64,000 nucleotides of DNA from Beroe forskalii (Eukaryota; Ctenophora; Nuda; Beroida; Beroidae): contig WFMF01000237.1 in assembly GCA_011033025.1 (NCBI GenBank), positions 1-64,000 on the forward strand. Direction: 5' to 3'. The translations under genes and the position numbers were made by a program. Shown in pieces: positions 44,921-55,943 of the stretch. The notes under the pieces are model-generated. The model saw only the letters and a list, made by a program, of their open reading frames with translations. It made no database searches and was not told the DNA's origin. Every line of letters begins with the position of its first letter. Within the stretch, counting starts at the first letter, position 1.

Positions 44921-45192
44921 TGATATAAACTGCGAATCATCGTCTTAAAGTTAATCTTACCGGCTTTTTCGTGACCTATATAATAAGAAAAGGATGGCCC
45001 TTAATAAACGCTGCCGATAATTATTTTGGGAGTTAATTTGAGACCGATATTCGATTTTGATATTTATTTATATTTATCATTATTTTAATTTCATTATTTT
45101 AATTTCATTCGATCATGTTCATTTTATCATGATAGAATTTCTTTGGATCATGATTTTTGTATTTTTAGTACTAGTATTGTGAAGGCAAATTA
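44921..45192. other. Downstream flank of the ABCG gene
   Basis: AT-rich, with small repeats 'attttaatttcatt'. No feature. Confidence 0.4.
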
Positions 45193-45373
45193 TATTATAT
45201 ACGGTAAATACACACTTGGGTGTGTAATTACCACATTAATTCCACGAGCTTGCGAGTGGAATTCATGCAATAAATGCACGAGCTTGCGAGTGCATTTATT
45301 AATTGCACGAGCTTTGCGAGTGCAATTACGATGGTAATTACACACCCAAGTGTGTATTTTCCTGTATATTATT
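45193..45373. repeat. Cloverleaf-like nested palindromes
   Basis: An outer stem of about 40 bp (45193-45233 with 45332-45373, containing CACACTTGGGTGTGTAATTA) closes three hairpins: 45238-45263 (stem AATTCCAC), 45269-45300 (stem AATAAATGCAC) and 45301-45327 (stem AATTGCAC). All three share the loop GAGCTT(T)GCGA while the stems differ and still pair completely. No tRNA consensus boxes. Confidence 0.9.
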
Positions 45374-46465
45374 ACCCCTGCCATATAAGCATATACGTAT
45401 CAATCAAAGTAGACGGTTTGAAACTTAAGTATTCGAACTCAATGTTTTTTATGAATAATGGGTACACTATTTCATAATTGAAACAGGCGAGAACTTTGGA
45501 CAAATTTGCCAGTGATTTGTAAAAGCCAGAATCACATCATCATCGTATCGGGGGTCAATTCAGCGAATAAGTTCAAAAGTCCAAATGATGTTACAACCAG
45601 CGCCCAGCATTGATACATACTGTTAGTGTATGACGTAGTGCATGTATATGTACTTTACAAAAATTTTGTTTTAATCTTTCATTGCCATAAAAAATGAACC
45701 ATGAAAGTTAAGTACTCAATCGAAAACAAAACAATTCACACCGCAAACATTGTAATAACAACTGACTCGAGAGCTACAATCTTATTTGGATCTCGTATAG
45801 AATCTGCCCTTAAAGAAAACCACGATCACATGTGAATGCAGTCAGCTAAATCTTTAGAGTGTATCAAGATGTATGTATGTACTCCTCAGTTGAACAATAA
45901 GTTTTGCGCCATAATCATTATCTTCATCCCGATCTAAAATAAGTAACGAACACTGACAGATAGAAATGACGGCGCACAGAAATAATGTAGTTGAATTTGA
46001 TAAAACGGAGCAAAACACCCTATATGGCGCCACAAGTCTGCGTCATATCTCTGAACTAGATAAATAAACATTGAAACACGGATGGAGTTATCAAGCTCGT
46101 CTGGGTGGCGCCATTTAGGTGTATACGATAGTGCTCCCTTCTATCTATTTTATCTTTATCTTGTGTTGCCCCCTATATCTTATTTTATACATTGTGCTCA
46201 TATTTATTTTATCTTGTGCTACCGAATGTGCCATTAAGAATATAACATATTATATCGTACCGAACATTTCGTGCTCCTTATCGCTATTTTATCTTGTTTT
46301 ACAGTATACATATAATAAGATAATAGTATATACGGTTATATCGAATCTTTTTTAATATGAAAAGTGCGATAACAGATATCATGGGAGCTTATTATTCTCC
46401 TATTTACATCCGCACAGAGATAGCAAATAGGTTAGAATCGTGCAAATGGCCGTTTCAGAAAATTG
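45374..46465. other. No gene recognised
   Basis: AT-rich unique sequence, no feature supported. Confidence 0.4.
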
Positions 46466-46645
46466 GTAGTAATTCAACAGTAGTAATTCAACAGCAGGGG
46501 ATAGTAATTCAACACTTGAATAGTAATTCAACAGTTGAGGTATAGTAATTACACACTTGACAGTAATTGAAATTCAACTGCTGGGTACGGTGATATTACA
46601 TGATTAATATTGCTCAAAAATTCGAATAGTAATTACACTGCAGGG
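46466..46645. repeat. Dispersed 'agtaattcaacag' words
   Basis: Eight or so irregular copies of 'tagtaatt[c/a][a/c]ac' with partially self-complementary spacers ('gcaggg', 'ctgctggg'). May be a degraded relative of the 'taattacacac' palindrome at 45193. Confidence 0.5.
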
Positions 46646-47078
46646 TAATAATGATAATAATATAATCGACATAAAAATGACGGCAGTTGAATCATGATGA
46701 TTAATAATGAGAGAATTTAAACATTTTGCAATTTTACAGTTACTAAAAATTAAAATAGTTTTATTTGCTTTATTATTAACTTCCTCAATCATTCGATTTC
46801 GAAATTTATCAGATGAAAATTTAAAATGAAATTGATTGAAACTTTTAATGGCTATGGCTTGACTATAGTCCCAGACTCCCACTGACGCGAACGGCGAAGC
46901 TGAAGCGTCAAGCGGCTGGCACGTTTCCCCCAGGAACCAGGGGCGTCGCGAAACGCGCCGCGCACACGTCAGCTTTTTTAAAGTTGTCCTCTATTCAGCT
47001 ATAAATTGGACGGGCAATGTTCGTCAAATTATTAAGTAAAATGCAAAATATTTTGTCTTTTTCACATTACTTATTACT
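46646..47078. other. No gene recognised
   Basis: AT-rich to 46860, then CpG-rich with 'aaccaggggcgtcgcg' (46936), which recurs at 47114. No coding evidence. Confidence 0.4.
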
Positions 47079-47411
47079 GAGGTGTCGCCACCTCTGAGAT
47101 CGGTTCCCCTAACCAGGGGCGTCGCGCACTCCGTGCGCGAAACCAGGGCGCTGGTTAGGGCAAGAGATCGGTGTCTGCAATTTCCACAAAACCACAATTT
47201 GTACGCGTGTGATACTGATTTAACAGTATATTCATTGTAGGATGTTACCCTACCCTCCGCCGCGCACGCAACGTTTTCCGCGACCCTCCAAACCTCCGAG
47301 TGTTGCGCGCAGGGATGGGAGAAATCCATCAATATATTCACCTACGTACATGGCGCCGCGCGATCGGAAATTTCAGAAGAATTCTCATTTCTCGAGGTGG
47401 CGACACCTGCC
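47079..47411. mobile_element. Possible 330-bp MITE
   Basis: Ends 'gaggtgtcgccacctctgag' (47080) and the complement-related 'ctcgaggtggcgacacctg' (47390) are inverted. Inside is a hairpin 'ctaaccaggggcg'...'gggcgctggttag' around GCGCACTCCGTGCGCG. No clear TSD. Confidence 0.4.
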
Positions 47412-47548
47412 ATACGTCTGACCGTCCATGTATTCTTTGATGAGTATATATACTACGGTAGCAGCGTGTAGTTGTGTATGCACTTCGATGTCCAGAATTT
47501 TTGACCATTGGAAGTTGTTCTCCAGGCAATTCTGGTCCAGAATCATCT

Positions 47549-47646
47549 TGTCATCTTGTCATCTTGTCATCTTGTCATCATCTTGCGGACGCGCGCGCTT
47601 CGCGCGCGCGCCCGCCGAAGGCGAAGGGGTCAGACAACGTCTGACA
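47549..47646. mobile_element. 98-bp insertion with 10-bp TSD
   Basis: Flanked by AGAATCATCT (47539-47548, 47647-47656). The other arm of the host element (about 55072-55082) has a single copy, the empty site. Ends are TGTCA...TGACA. It contains four 'tgtcatct' repeats, a CGCGCGC...GCGCGCG hairpin and GTCAGAC-aac-GTCTGAC. Confidence 0.8.
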
Positions 47647-47736
47647 AGAATCATCTAGGTACCACTTTTGTATCGCTAGACACATGCCTGTGGGGCCACG
47701 CCCATGCCACGCCCTTAGGCGCGTATGGGTGAAATT

Positions 47737-48440
47737 CGTATCTCGGTCCAGGAAGGTCGTAGAGACTCCGTTTTGGGCTCAAACGAAGCGCAATGACCAT
47801 GTTTATATTAGACTTGTTAATAAACATATGCCCAAAAATGCTCAGGAAAAAAAAGTTATGGGAGAAAACTGATTTTTCGAGCCATGCGCGAGCCATGTAT
47901 CAGATAATTTTCATATCTCGGTCGAGGAAGGTCGTATAGACTCCGTTTTGGGCTCAAACGAATCGCAATGGCCATGTTTATGTTAGGCTTGTTAATAAAC
48001 GTATGCCCAAAAATGCTCAGGAAAAAAGTTATGGGAGAAAAACTGATTTTCGAGCCATGCGCGAGCCATGTATCAGATAATTTTCATATCTCGGTCGAGG
48101 AAGGTCGTATAGACTCCGTTTTGGGCTCAAACGAATCGCAATGGCCATGTTTATATTTAATTTGGAATGAAAATTTGCCCTAAAATGCTCAGGAAAAAAG
48201 TTATGGGCGAAAAACTAATTTTCGAGCAATGCGTGAGCCATGTATATCAGGTAATTTTCATAATATCTTGGTCCAGGAAGGCCCTAGTACTTCGTTTATG
48301 GCTCGAAAAAACACTATAGCCATGTTTATATTCGTGTCGTTAATAAACATTTGTCCTAAAGTACTCAGGAAAAAGTTATGGGCTAAAAACAGTTTATTCC
48401 ATTCATACACAAAGCATTTATTGCATGATCAACTCGAATT
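47737..48440 (+). repeat. 168-bp tandem unit, four copies, in left arm
   Basis: Units begin 'atatctcgg' / 'gtatctcggtccaggaaggt' and contain 'ccgttttgggctcaaacga' and 'atgctcaggaaaaaagttat'. The right arm (54500-55010) has three. Confidence 0.9.
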
Positions 48441-48709
48441 CCCAGTGACGTAGCCGGAGGGTATGCAGACTATTCATTGTATGCCCTGAAAAAGTCCCTA
48501 GCATAGTTTCAAACTTTGAGAAAACATCTTATCATAAATGTAGCTGATTAGGCTAAATTTACCTGTTTGCTGTGAAAATCTGCATACCATGGAAATATTT
48601 TCATACCCTGATCTCAAAACCTTGCTAAGTTACTGCAAATTCCCTGAAAAATAAGGCTAGGGGCTATCTATAGTACTTGCATTAGCCAAAATACTCACTA
48701 AATCTTGAT

Positions 48710-48977
48710 GCAGATCTTGATGCAATATCCTCCCTCTAAACCTGTTAACCTGTTTTAGACCATCTACTGCTGAGCTTCCCTAATCCCTCACTTTTAAGTT
48801 AAGACAATCTTTCTGTCGTGAATCAAAATATTATAGATATTCTGAATATTCAGAATATCTTTAATTTTTTGATTCATGACAGAAAGATTGTCGTAACTTA
48901 AAAGTGAGGGATTAACGAAGCTCAGCAGTAAATGGTCTAAAACAGGTTTAGAGGGAGGATATTGCATCAAGATCTGC
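48710..48977. repeat. 268-bp imperfect palindrome
   Basis: GCAGATCTTGATGCAATATC...GATATTGCATCAAGATCTGC with arms of about 130 bp around 'atattctgaatattcagaat'. A half copy borders the right arm at 54290-54330. Confidence 0.9.
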
Positions 48978-49685
48978 TTTCGGGGTGCAAGCCATGACTG
49001 CTTTAGTGGGTCAAAGTTCCAACTTTCAGTTAATCATAATTTGATATGAGGATATGAATACTATCAAGATCTGAATACTATCAAGATATGAATACTATCA
49101 TTATATGATGCTATTGTTATGCTTATAGTTAGGGGCTATCCAGATAAGCTCATCAAAAATCGGCCTTTTTTGAACATACATACATACTACCTCATCACAA
49201 CCTCATCATTTGTGAAAGATACATACATACCCCAACCTCATCTTATCATTTCAAGATTTATGTTACAATGTTACGTAACTCATTCAACATGAAAGGCTGA
49301 AGTGATGTCACTACTATACTTCAATTTAAGTTAAATCATCTTACTGGATGGATGTGAATTTTGAATTGAAGAGTCTTCTTGTAGCCTTGATTCAGTGTAC
49401 CAGTATGGTCCAATTTTACAACGAGTGGTCGATGTTTAATTTTCGCCTCTAAGTGATGAGCTCATCACTACCTACATACTACCTCATCACTACCTCATCA
49501 TTTCCAAACCATACATACATACCCAAGTGATGAGCTCATTTCTGGATGGCCCCTTATCATTGAAAAGTTACTTGAATAAGTGACTTGAATCTAAATATGT
49601 TCTAAATCTGAAATGTACATAAACTACTTCTGATCATGCGATAACAAAACCATTGGGCTGTGTATTGAAGTATTTAGATCGATTG
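48978..49685. other. Unique sequence, no gene
   Basis: Short local repeats only ('gaatactatcaagat' at 49050-49100; 'acatacatacc' and 'ctcatca' words at 49140-49545). No coding evidence. Confidence 0.45.
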
Positions 49686-49689
49686 AAAC

Positions 49690-49990
49690 CATAGATAAAA
49701 GGGTCAATGGATCCATTTTTGGTGTTCAATGGACATTGGACATGTCCAATGAATCAATGAGTCCAATTGATACACAACGGATCCATCTGAGTGGATGAAA
49801 TGGACACAATCACCAAACCTGGTTTGGTGATTGGACAATGGACATCAGTCCGGTATTTTTGTTCAATGGATCCATTGTGCCCAATGGATCCATTATATCC
49901 ATTGTATCCTATGGATCCATCGAATCCAATGCATCCATTGGACACAATGGGAGACAATGGATCCATTGGTCACGATGGATCCATTGGACT
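49690..49990. repeat. Degenerate 'atggatccattg' repeat
   Basis: About twenty irregular copies of ATGGATCCATTG / 'caatggac'. ATGGATCCAT is palindromic, so the region is self-complementary throughout. Confidence 0.85.
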
Positions 49991-50479
49991 TGGCTTAAGT
50001 AGTCACTTAAGCCAGGCAATGTCTGGCATGGCAAGGTGCAACAGTACCTCGTTAAATTGAAATTTTCTTTGACCAGAGGTATCTACTGTCACGAAAACCA
50101 AGGTCTTGCTCCTTGTTAGGGCAAGCAAGCACAGCGAGCAAACAGAGATGCATATTGCCATAGCATGCGAGAAGCATGTCGATTGGCTATATACTGGGTG
50201 AACTGCAGTTCATATGAAGTCGCCATAAACACGGATGAACTAGTTCACCAAAATTTAGTGAACTGAGATGCATATGAATTCATATGAACTCATATGCATT
50301 CCAGTTCGCCTTGAATTCATATGAACTAGGAAGTTCATCTCGCGGACTCCAGTTCAGCAGGTTCAACGCAGTTCAACGGAGTTCAACGCAGTTCAACGCA
50401 GTTCAACGGAGTTCAACGAATTCATCTCGAAGTTCATCTAGAAGGTCAAAATGATAACTTAACAGATATTTCGGGCATG

Positions 50480-50745
50480 GATCAAAACATGGAACAGCGA
50501 CGCCACGAGGGCGGCACCGCAGTGCCGCGGTGACGCCAGGGCAGTGCCATGGTGAAGCCACGAGGACGCCACTACTGGGCAACGATGAAGCCACGAGGGC
50601 GCCACGGTGACATCATGGCAGTCAGCAGTGCCACTGTGAAGCCATGGCGTCTTCATGGCTTCGTCGTGGCGCCGCAGTGGCGTCCTCGTGGCTTACACCA
50701 TAGCACTGCCCTGGCGTCAACGTGGCGCTACCAATACCATGGGGC
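50480..50745. repeat. GC-rich inverted repeat
   Basis: 'gaagccacgaggacgccact' and related words on the left face 'agtggcgtcctcgtggctt' on the right. The arms are imperfect and centred near 50640. Confidence 0.75.
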
Positions 50746-51056
50746 CCTTGTGGCGTTGCTGCTCTGATCTATGCCCGATAAGTCTCTCATTCCGGTTGAC
50801 TGCTGAGTGACGTCACCTATTGAAAGGCTTTTTCAATTTTAAAGATGCCGTTAAACTTCACCAAATTAGCTGCATCTTGATCCATTTCATTAAAAGGGCT
50901 TCCAAAATCAAATATTGGCCATTAAATTTAAACCCCTCTTTAAATAGTTAAATCAGACTCAAGTCTTGAGCTCTTCCATAAACGGTTTTTCGTATTCTTG
51001 TTAAGTGTACAGTCACGTGACAACTAAAAAATTTCACTTTTTACGTCATGAATTAA
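50746..51056. other. Spacer before satellite
   Basis: Unique sequence with TGACGTCA at 50808. Nothing else seen. Confidence 0.4.
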
Positions 51057-52640
51057 CTCGAGTCACTCTACGACCAGTTTCTCGACGACTCAAATCGACT
51101 CGATGACTCAACTCGACGACTCGATTTGACGACTCTCTGACTTGTCTCGACGACTCGTCTCAACGACTCGTCTAGACGACTCGACTCGACGACTCTCGAC
51201 GACTCGACTCGACGACTCGACGACTCGACTCGACGACTCGACGACTCGACTCGACTCGACGACTCGACTCGACTCGACTCGTACTCGACTCGACGACTCG
51301 ACGACGTCGACGACTCGACGACTTCGAGTCTCGATTTTATTCGTCGACGAGTCGTCGACTCGACTCGACGAGTCGAGTCGAGTCGACGACTCGACTCGAC
51401 TCGACGACTCGAGTCGTCGACTCGACTCGACTCGACTCGACGAGTCGTCGAGTCGTCGACTCGAGTCTCGAGTCGACGACTCGAGTCGTCGAGTCGACGA
51501 GTCGAGTCGAGTCTCGTTGTCGAGTCGTCGAGTTCGAGTCGTCGAGTCGAGTCGAGTCGACTCGTCGAGTCGTCGACTCGAGTCGACGAGTCGAGTCGAG
51601 TCGAGTCGTCGAGTCGAGTCGTCGAGTCGTCGAGTCGAGTCGTCGAGTCGAGTCGTCGAGTCGAGTCGTCGAGTCGAGTCGTCGAGTCGAGTCGTCGAGT
51701 CGAGTCGTCGAGTCGAGTCGAGTCGTCGAGTCGAGTCGTCGAGTCGTCGAGTCGTCGAGTCGAGTCGTCGAGTCGAGTCGTCGAGTCGAGTCGAGTCGAG
51801 TCGTCGAGTCGAGTCGTCGAGTCGAGTCGTCGTCGAGTCGAGTCGTCGAGTCGAGTCGTCGAGTCGAGTCGAGTCGTCGAGTCGTCGAGTCGTCGAGTCG
51901 AGTCGTCGAGTCGTCGAGTCGTCGAGTCGTCGAGTCGAGTCGAGTCGTCGAGTCGAGTCGTCGAGTCGTCGAGTCGTCGAGTCGTCGAGTCGTCGAGTCG
52001 AGTCGTCGAGTCGTCGAGTCGAGTCGTCGAGTCGAGTCGTCGAGTCGAGTCGTCGAGTCGAGTCGTCGAGTCGAGTCGTCGAGTCGAGTCGTCGAGTCGA
52101 GTCGTCGAGTCGTCGAGTCGAGTCGTCGAGTCGAGTCGTCGAGTCGAGTCGTCGAGTCGAGTCGTCGAGTCGAGTCGTCGAGTCGAGTCGTCGAGTCGTC
52201 GAGTCGTCGAGTCGAGTCGTCGAGTCGTCGAGTCGAGTCGTCGAGTCGAGTCGTCGAGTCGAGTCGTCGAGTCGAGTCGTCGAGTCGAGTCGTCGAGTCG
52301 AGTCGTCGAGTCGAGTCGTCGAGTCGAGTCTTCGAGTCGAGTCGTCGAGTCGAGTCGTCGAGTCATGAGTCGTCGAGTCGAGTCGTCGAGTCGAGTCGTC
52401 GAGTCGAGTCGTCGAGTCGTCGAGTCGTCGAGTCGTCGAGTCGTCGAGTCGTCGAGTCGTCGAGTCGAGTCGTCGAGTCGAGTCGTCGAGTCGAGTCGTC
52501 GAGTCGAGTCGTCGAGTCGAGTCGTCGAGTTGTCGAGTCAAGTCGTCGAGTCGAGTCGAGTCGTCGAGTCGAGTCGAGTCGAGTCGAGTCGAGTCGTCGA
52601 GTCGAGTCAAGTCATAAAGTCCAGTTGTTGAGTCAAGTCA
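51057..52640. repeat. GAGTC / GAGTCGTC quasi-periodic satellite
   Basis: Built only from 5-bp GAGTC and 8-bp GAGTCGTC words in irregular order. 51095-51330 is in the GACTC orientation and 51340-52615 in the GAGTC orientation, so the array is inverted about 51335. Stop codons are absent from several frames on both strands, giving long Arg/Ser/Thr/Asp/Val/Glu translations (up to 500 codons) that are not genes. CpG occurs every few bases. Confidence 0.97.
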
Positions 52641-52904
52641 TTGACCACCTGGCACCTCAGCTGTCAGATAACATTTCTATTTACATTATTATTTTCTCAT
52701 TCCTAATGAGCTAATGGAATTGGAAATTTGGAAGGACGTGTTGCGTAAAATAAGTGCTCGCAGTGGAGGGTAGGGTAACACTAACAGTAAGACCATAAGA
52801 CCTAAACGACTGTATGTTACTGTTCTTTTTTACAGCAACATTCAGTCGTTTAGGTCTATTCTGTTGCAAAGCTAAGTTTTTCCAAAATAACATATGTTGT
52901 TCGC
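52641..52904. other. Spacer with a short hairpin
   Basis: 'agacctaaacgactg' (52798) faces 'cagtcgtttaggtct' (52843), a 15-bp stem with a loop of about 30 bases. Otherwise unique. Confidence 0.7.
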
Positions 52905-53329
52905 ATTGAGTGACATGAACTCAGGTGAACTCAAATGAACTCAGGTGAACTCCAGTTCAACGCAGTTCAACGCAGTTCAACGCAGTTCAACGCAGTTCAA
53001 CGTAGTTCAACGCAGTTCAACGGAGTTCATCTCAAAGTTCATCCCGTAGTTCACTCAAATGAACTAGTTTATTCATATGAATTCATATGCATCTCAGTTC
53101 ACTAAATTTTGGTGAACTAGTTCATCCGTGTTTAATGAATTCATATGAATTCATATGAAGTTCATATGAACCTGGGGTAGTTCATATGAAGTTCATATGA
53201 ATTCATGTGAAGTTCATATGAAGTTCATTCATATAAAAATTTATTGAACTGGTAAACGCATTCATATGAACTCATATGATCTCATATGAATTCATATGAA
53301 GTGCGCGGCGACTTCATATGAACTGCAGT

Positions 53330-54324
53330 CTTCATTTTCAAGTAACTTATCAATGATAACTAGAATAATAGCATCATGTCATTATAAGAGTTTCTGATCT
53401 TATTGATGATAATAAATGATATTTATATTACATATGTATTTTTATAGGTCAAAAGCAACTGGTCGAAATGTAGGTAGAAAGGACATGTAGAATGTTTTGA
53501 AGCCTCGGTTTTGATGGTTTTCACTACAGAAACTACCTTTACCTCAACTCTCTTAAATAAAGAAACCATGATATGCAATTGCCAAGTCATGAAGGATCTT
53601 TATTGAGCTCTTTCGACTTACCTACTTACCTTTTAGACCTACTTTTCGACCTATGAGTCACATATCAATATTCAGTTAGTGCCTTGTGCCATTTACTGCT
53701 GATCTATCCTCCACTTATATGTAACGACAATCAATTGAAAATTGATTTAGCTTACACTATATGAACACAATAAAATATTCTTAAAATAAAGTATACTAGA
53801 AATAAAGACTATCCTAGCTTCAAGTGCTGGTACACTCAAAGGAAGCAATAAGCCTCCAGCCCTGCGACCTTGCATTTCACCAGCATTTTAAAGCCTACCC
53901 ACACTGGGTAGGAGGTCTTCTATTGGCGTAAGCTAAGTCAAACACATATCAGATTATGTTCCTTGATCACTTCATATTAGAGTGCTCTAACAATATTTAA
54001 CTCCTTAACAATATATAACTCCCTATCAATATAATAATTCCCTAACACCCTGAAATCAGAACCCTATTGTTTGAATGCTCTAATGCTAGAGTTCCCCTAT
54101 TACCCTGAAATCAGAATCCCTCAACTAGAACACTCTATCATTATTACTCCCATATTACCCTGAAATCAGAAATCATTTATAATTATAAGCTTTTTGTTCG
54201 TACATATTTTTAGTAATTTTAGGTGTGTTCAATGAAATGCTAAATAAAATTTTTGTTTTATTCTGAAAATTTTGTTTTATTCTGATCTTTCTGTCATGAA
54301 TTACAATATTAAGATATTCTGAAT
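53330..54324. other. No gene recognised
   Basis: AT-rich. Degenerate repeat 'accctgaaatcagaa' / 'ctaacaatatataactccc' at 53985-54175. Confidence 0.45.
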
Positions 54325-55170
54325 ATGCAGATTTTCACAGTAAACGGTTAAATTTGGCCTAATCAGCTATAATAATGATAAGATGTTTTCTCAAAGTTTG
54401 AAACTATGCTAGGGACCTTTTTCAGGGCATACAATGAATAGTCTGCATACCCTCCGGCTACGTCACTGGGAATTAGAGTTGATCATGCAATAAATGCTTT
54501 GTGTATGAATGGAATAAACAGTTTTTAGCCCATAACTTTTTCCTGAGCATTTTAGGATAAATGTTTATTAACAACTCGAATATAAACAAGGCTAAAGTGG
54601 TTTTTTCGAGCCATAAACGAAGTACTAGGGCCTTCCTGGACCAAGATATCATGAAAAGTACCTGATATATGGCTCGCGCATGGCTCGAAAATTAGTTTTT
54701 CGCCCATAACTTTTTTCCTGAGCATTTTAGGGCAAATTTTCATTCCAAATTAAATATAAACATGGCCATTGCGATTCGTTTGAGCCCAAAACGGAGTCTA
54801 TACGACCTTCCTCGACCGAGATATGAAAATTATCTGATACATGGCTCATGGCGCGGCTCGAAAAATCAGTTTTTCTCCCATAACTTTTTTCCTGAGCATT
54901 TTTGGGCATATGTTTATTCACAAGTCTAATATAAACATGGTCATTGCGCTTCGTTTGAGCCCAAAACGAGTCTCTACGACCTTCCTGGACCGAGATACGA
55001 ATTTCACCCTTACGCGCCTAAGGGCGTGGGCGTGGCCCCACAGGCATGTGTCTAGCGATACAAAAGTGGTACCTAGATGATTCTGGACCAGAATTGCCTG
55101 GAGAACAACTTCCAATGGTCAAAAATTCTGGACATCGAAGTGCATACACAACTACACGCTGCTACCGTAG

Positions 55171-55943
55171 TATTACGCCGCGCATTTAAAACTATCGTTT
55201 GAATAGCAATAACTTTGCGCAAATTTGGATAATTAAACGCGCGCGTATCATTGCGCGCGCGGCATTTTAATTTATTGGACTTCATTAATTCATTCATTCA
55301 AGTCATGTCCCCGGTTACGTCGCGTCGTCACTCGTCATGGCAGAACTTATCGAGATTGTTTGATCGTGTTATAAATTTAATCATTTCAATTCAACTGTCA
55401 ACTTTTCGAATTTTCTGTTTCTTTCCTGTTTACAGGATTCGCAAATGACCGAAGCTCAGAGTTGAGATGACAAACCCTGTTTGCAAACGAATACGATATT
55501 ATCCTAATCTGTTTTCAATTCTCCTTTGTGATTCTATATTCCATGGAAGTACATGGAGCATATCATATGCCTACGTACTGCCCTGTCATATTCAGAGGTG
55601 CTGAAGTCGTACAATTTATTGCGGCCTATCAACTGTCAGAATGTAATTGGATACGCCAACTGACATTTTGTGTTGCTACTCCCACATCGTTGCTATAGTT
55701 TGTGTGTACGTTAGAACTCGTTATACGTGACCTAGTGTCTGGATTGTCATCGGCTCAAGATACTGAGATAGGCACCTGTTATAGAATTTCACTTAGTATA
55801 GATTTGATATCTTGATATTTGACACATTGATTATAGAAATTTGACGCGATTATTATTCCGCTATATTTATGTATTCCATATTCCCATATCTGTAACTGTG
55901 AAGCCATGAGTCAAAGTGTCTCGAAGTTAATCACGCCGGCAAA
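55171..55943. other. No gene recognised
   Basis: Begins with a CpG-rich stretch (GCGCGCG words at 55232-55262), then AT-rich unique sequence up to the duplication boundary. Confidence 0.4.

Larger units (their letters stand above)
50202..53329. mobile_element. 3.1-kb nested inverted-repeat element with satellite core
   Basis: Ends ACTGCAGTTCATATGAAGTC and its complement. A second matched block ('gatgaactagttcaccaaaa', 'tttagtgaactgagatgcat') is inverted at 53080-53130. Built from the palindrome TTCATATGAA and direct 10-bp repeats 'gttcaacgca' near each end. The core is a GAGTC satellite. Lies inside the 7.7-kb element. No TSD resolved. Confidence 0.75.
47453..55170. mobile_element. 7.7-kb inverted-repeat element with TA flanks
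   Basis: Both ends read inward CTACGGTAGCAGCGTGTAGT and match base for base for about 96 bp. Homology continues to about 48595 on the left and 54325 on the right. Flanked by TA (47451-47452, 55171-55172), as for Tc1/mariner-type insertion (inference). Arms differ by a 98-bp insertion (47549-47646) and by one extra copy of a 168-bp unit on the left. The interior contains further palindromes and a nested inverted-repeat element with a satellite core. No transposase frame. Confidence 0.85.

Noticed and set aside
45193-45373. tRNA cloverleaf
   Set aside because: Stems are too long, all three loops are the same sequence, and no anticodon, D-arm or T-arm consensus is present.
51068-52631. Open frames of 408, 432 and 500 codons on both strands
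   Set aside because: They translate the GAGTC satellite, which lacks stop codons in several frames; there is no coding composition.
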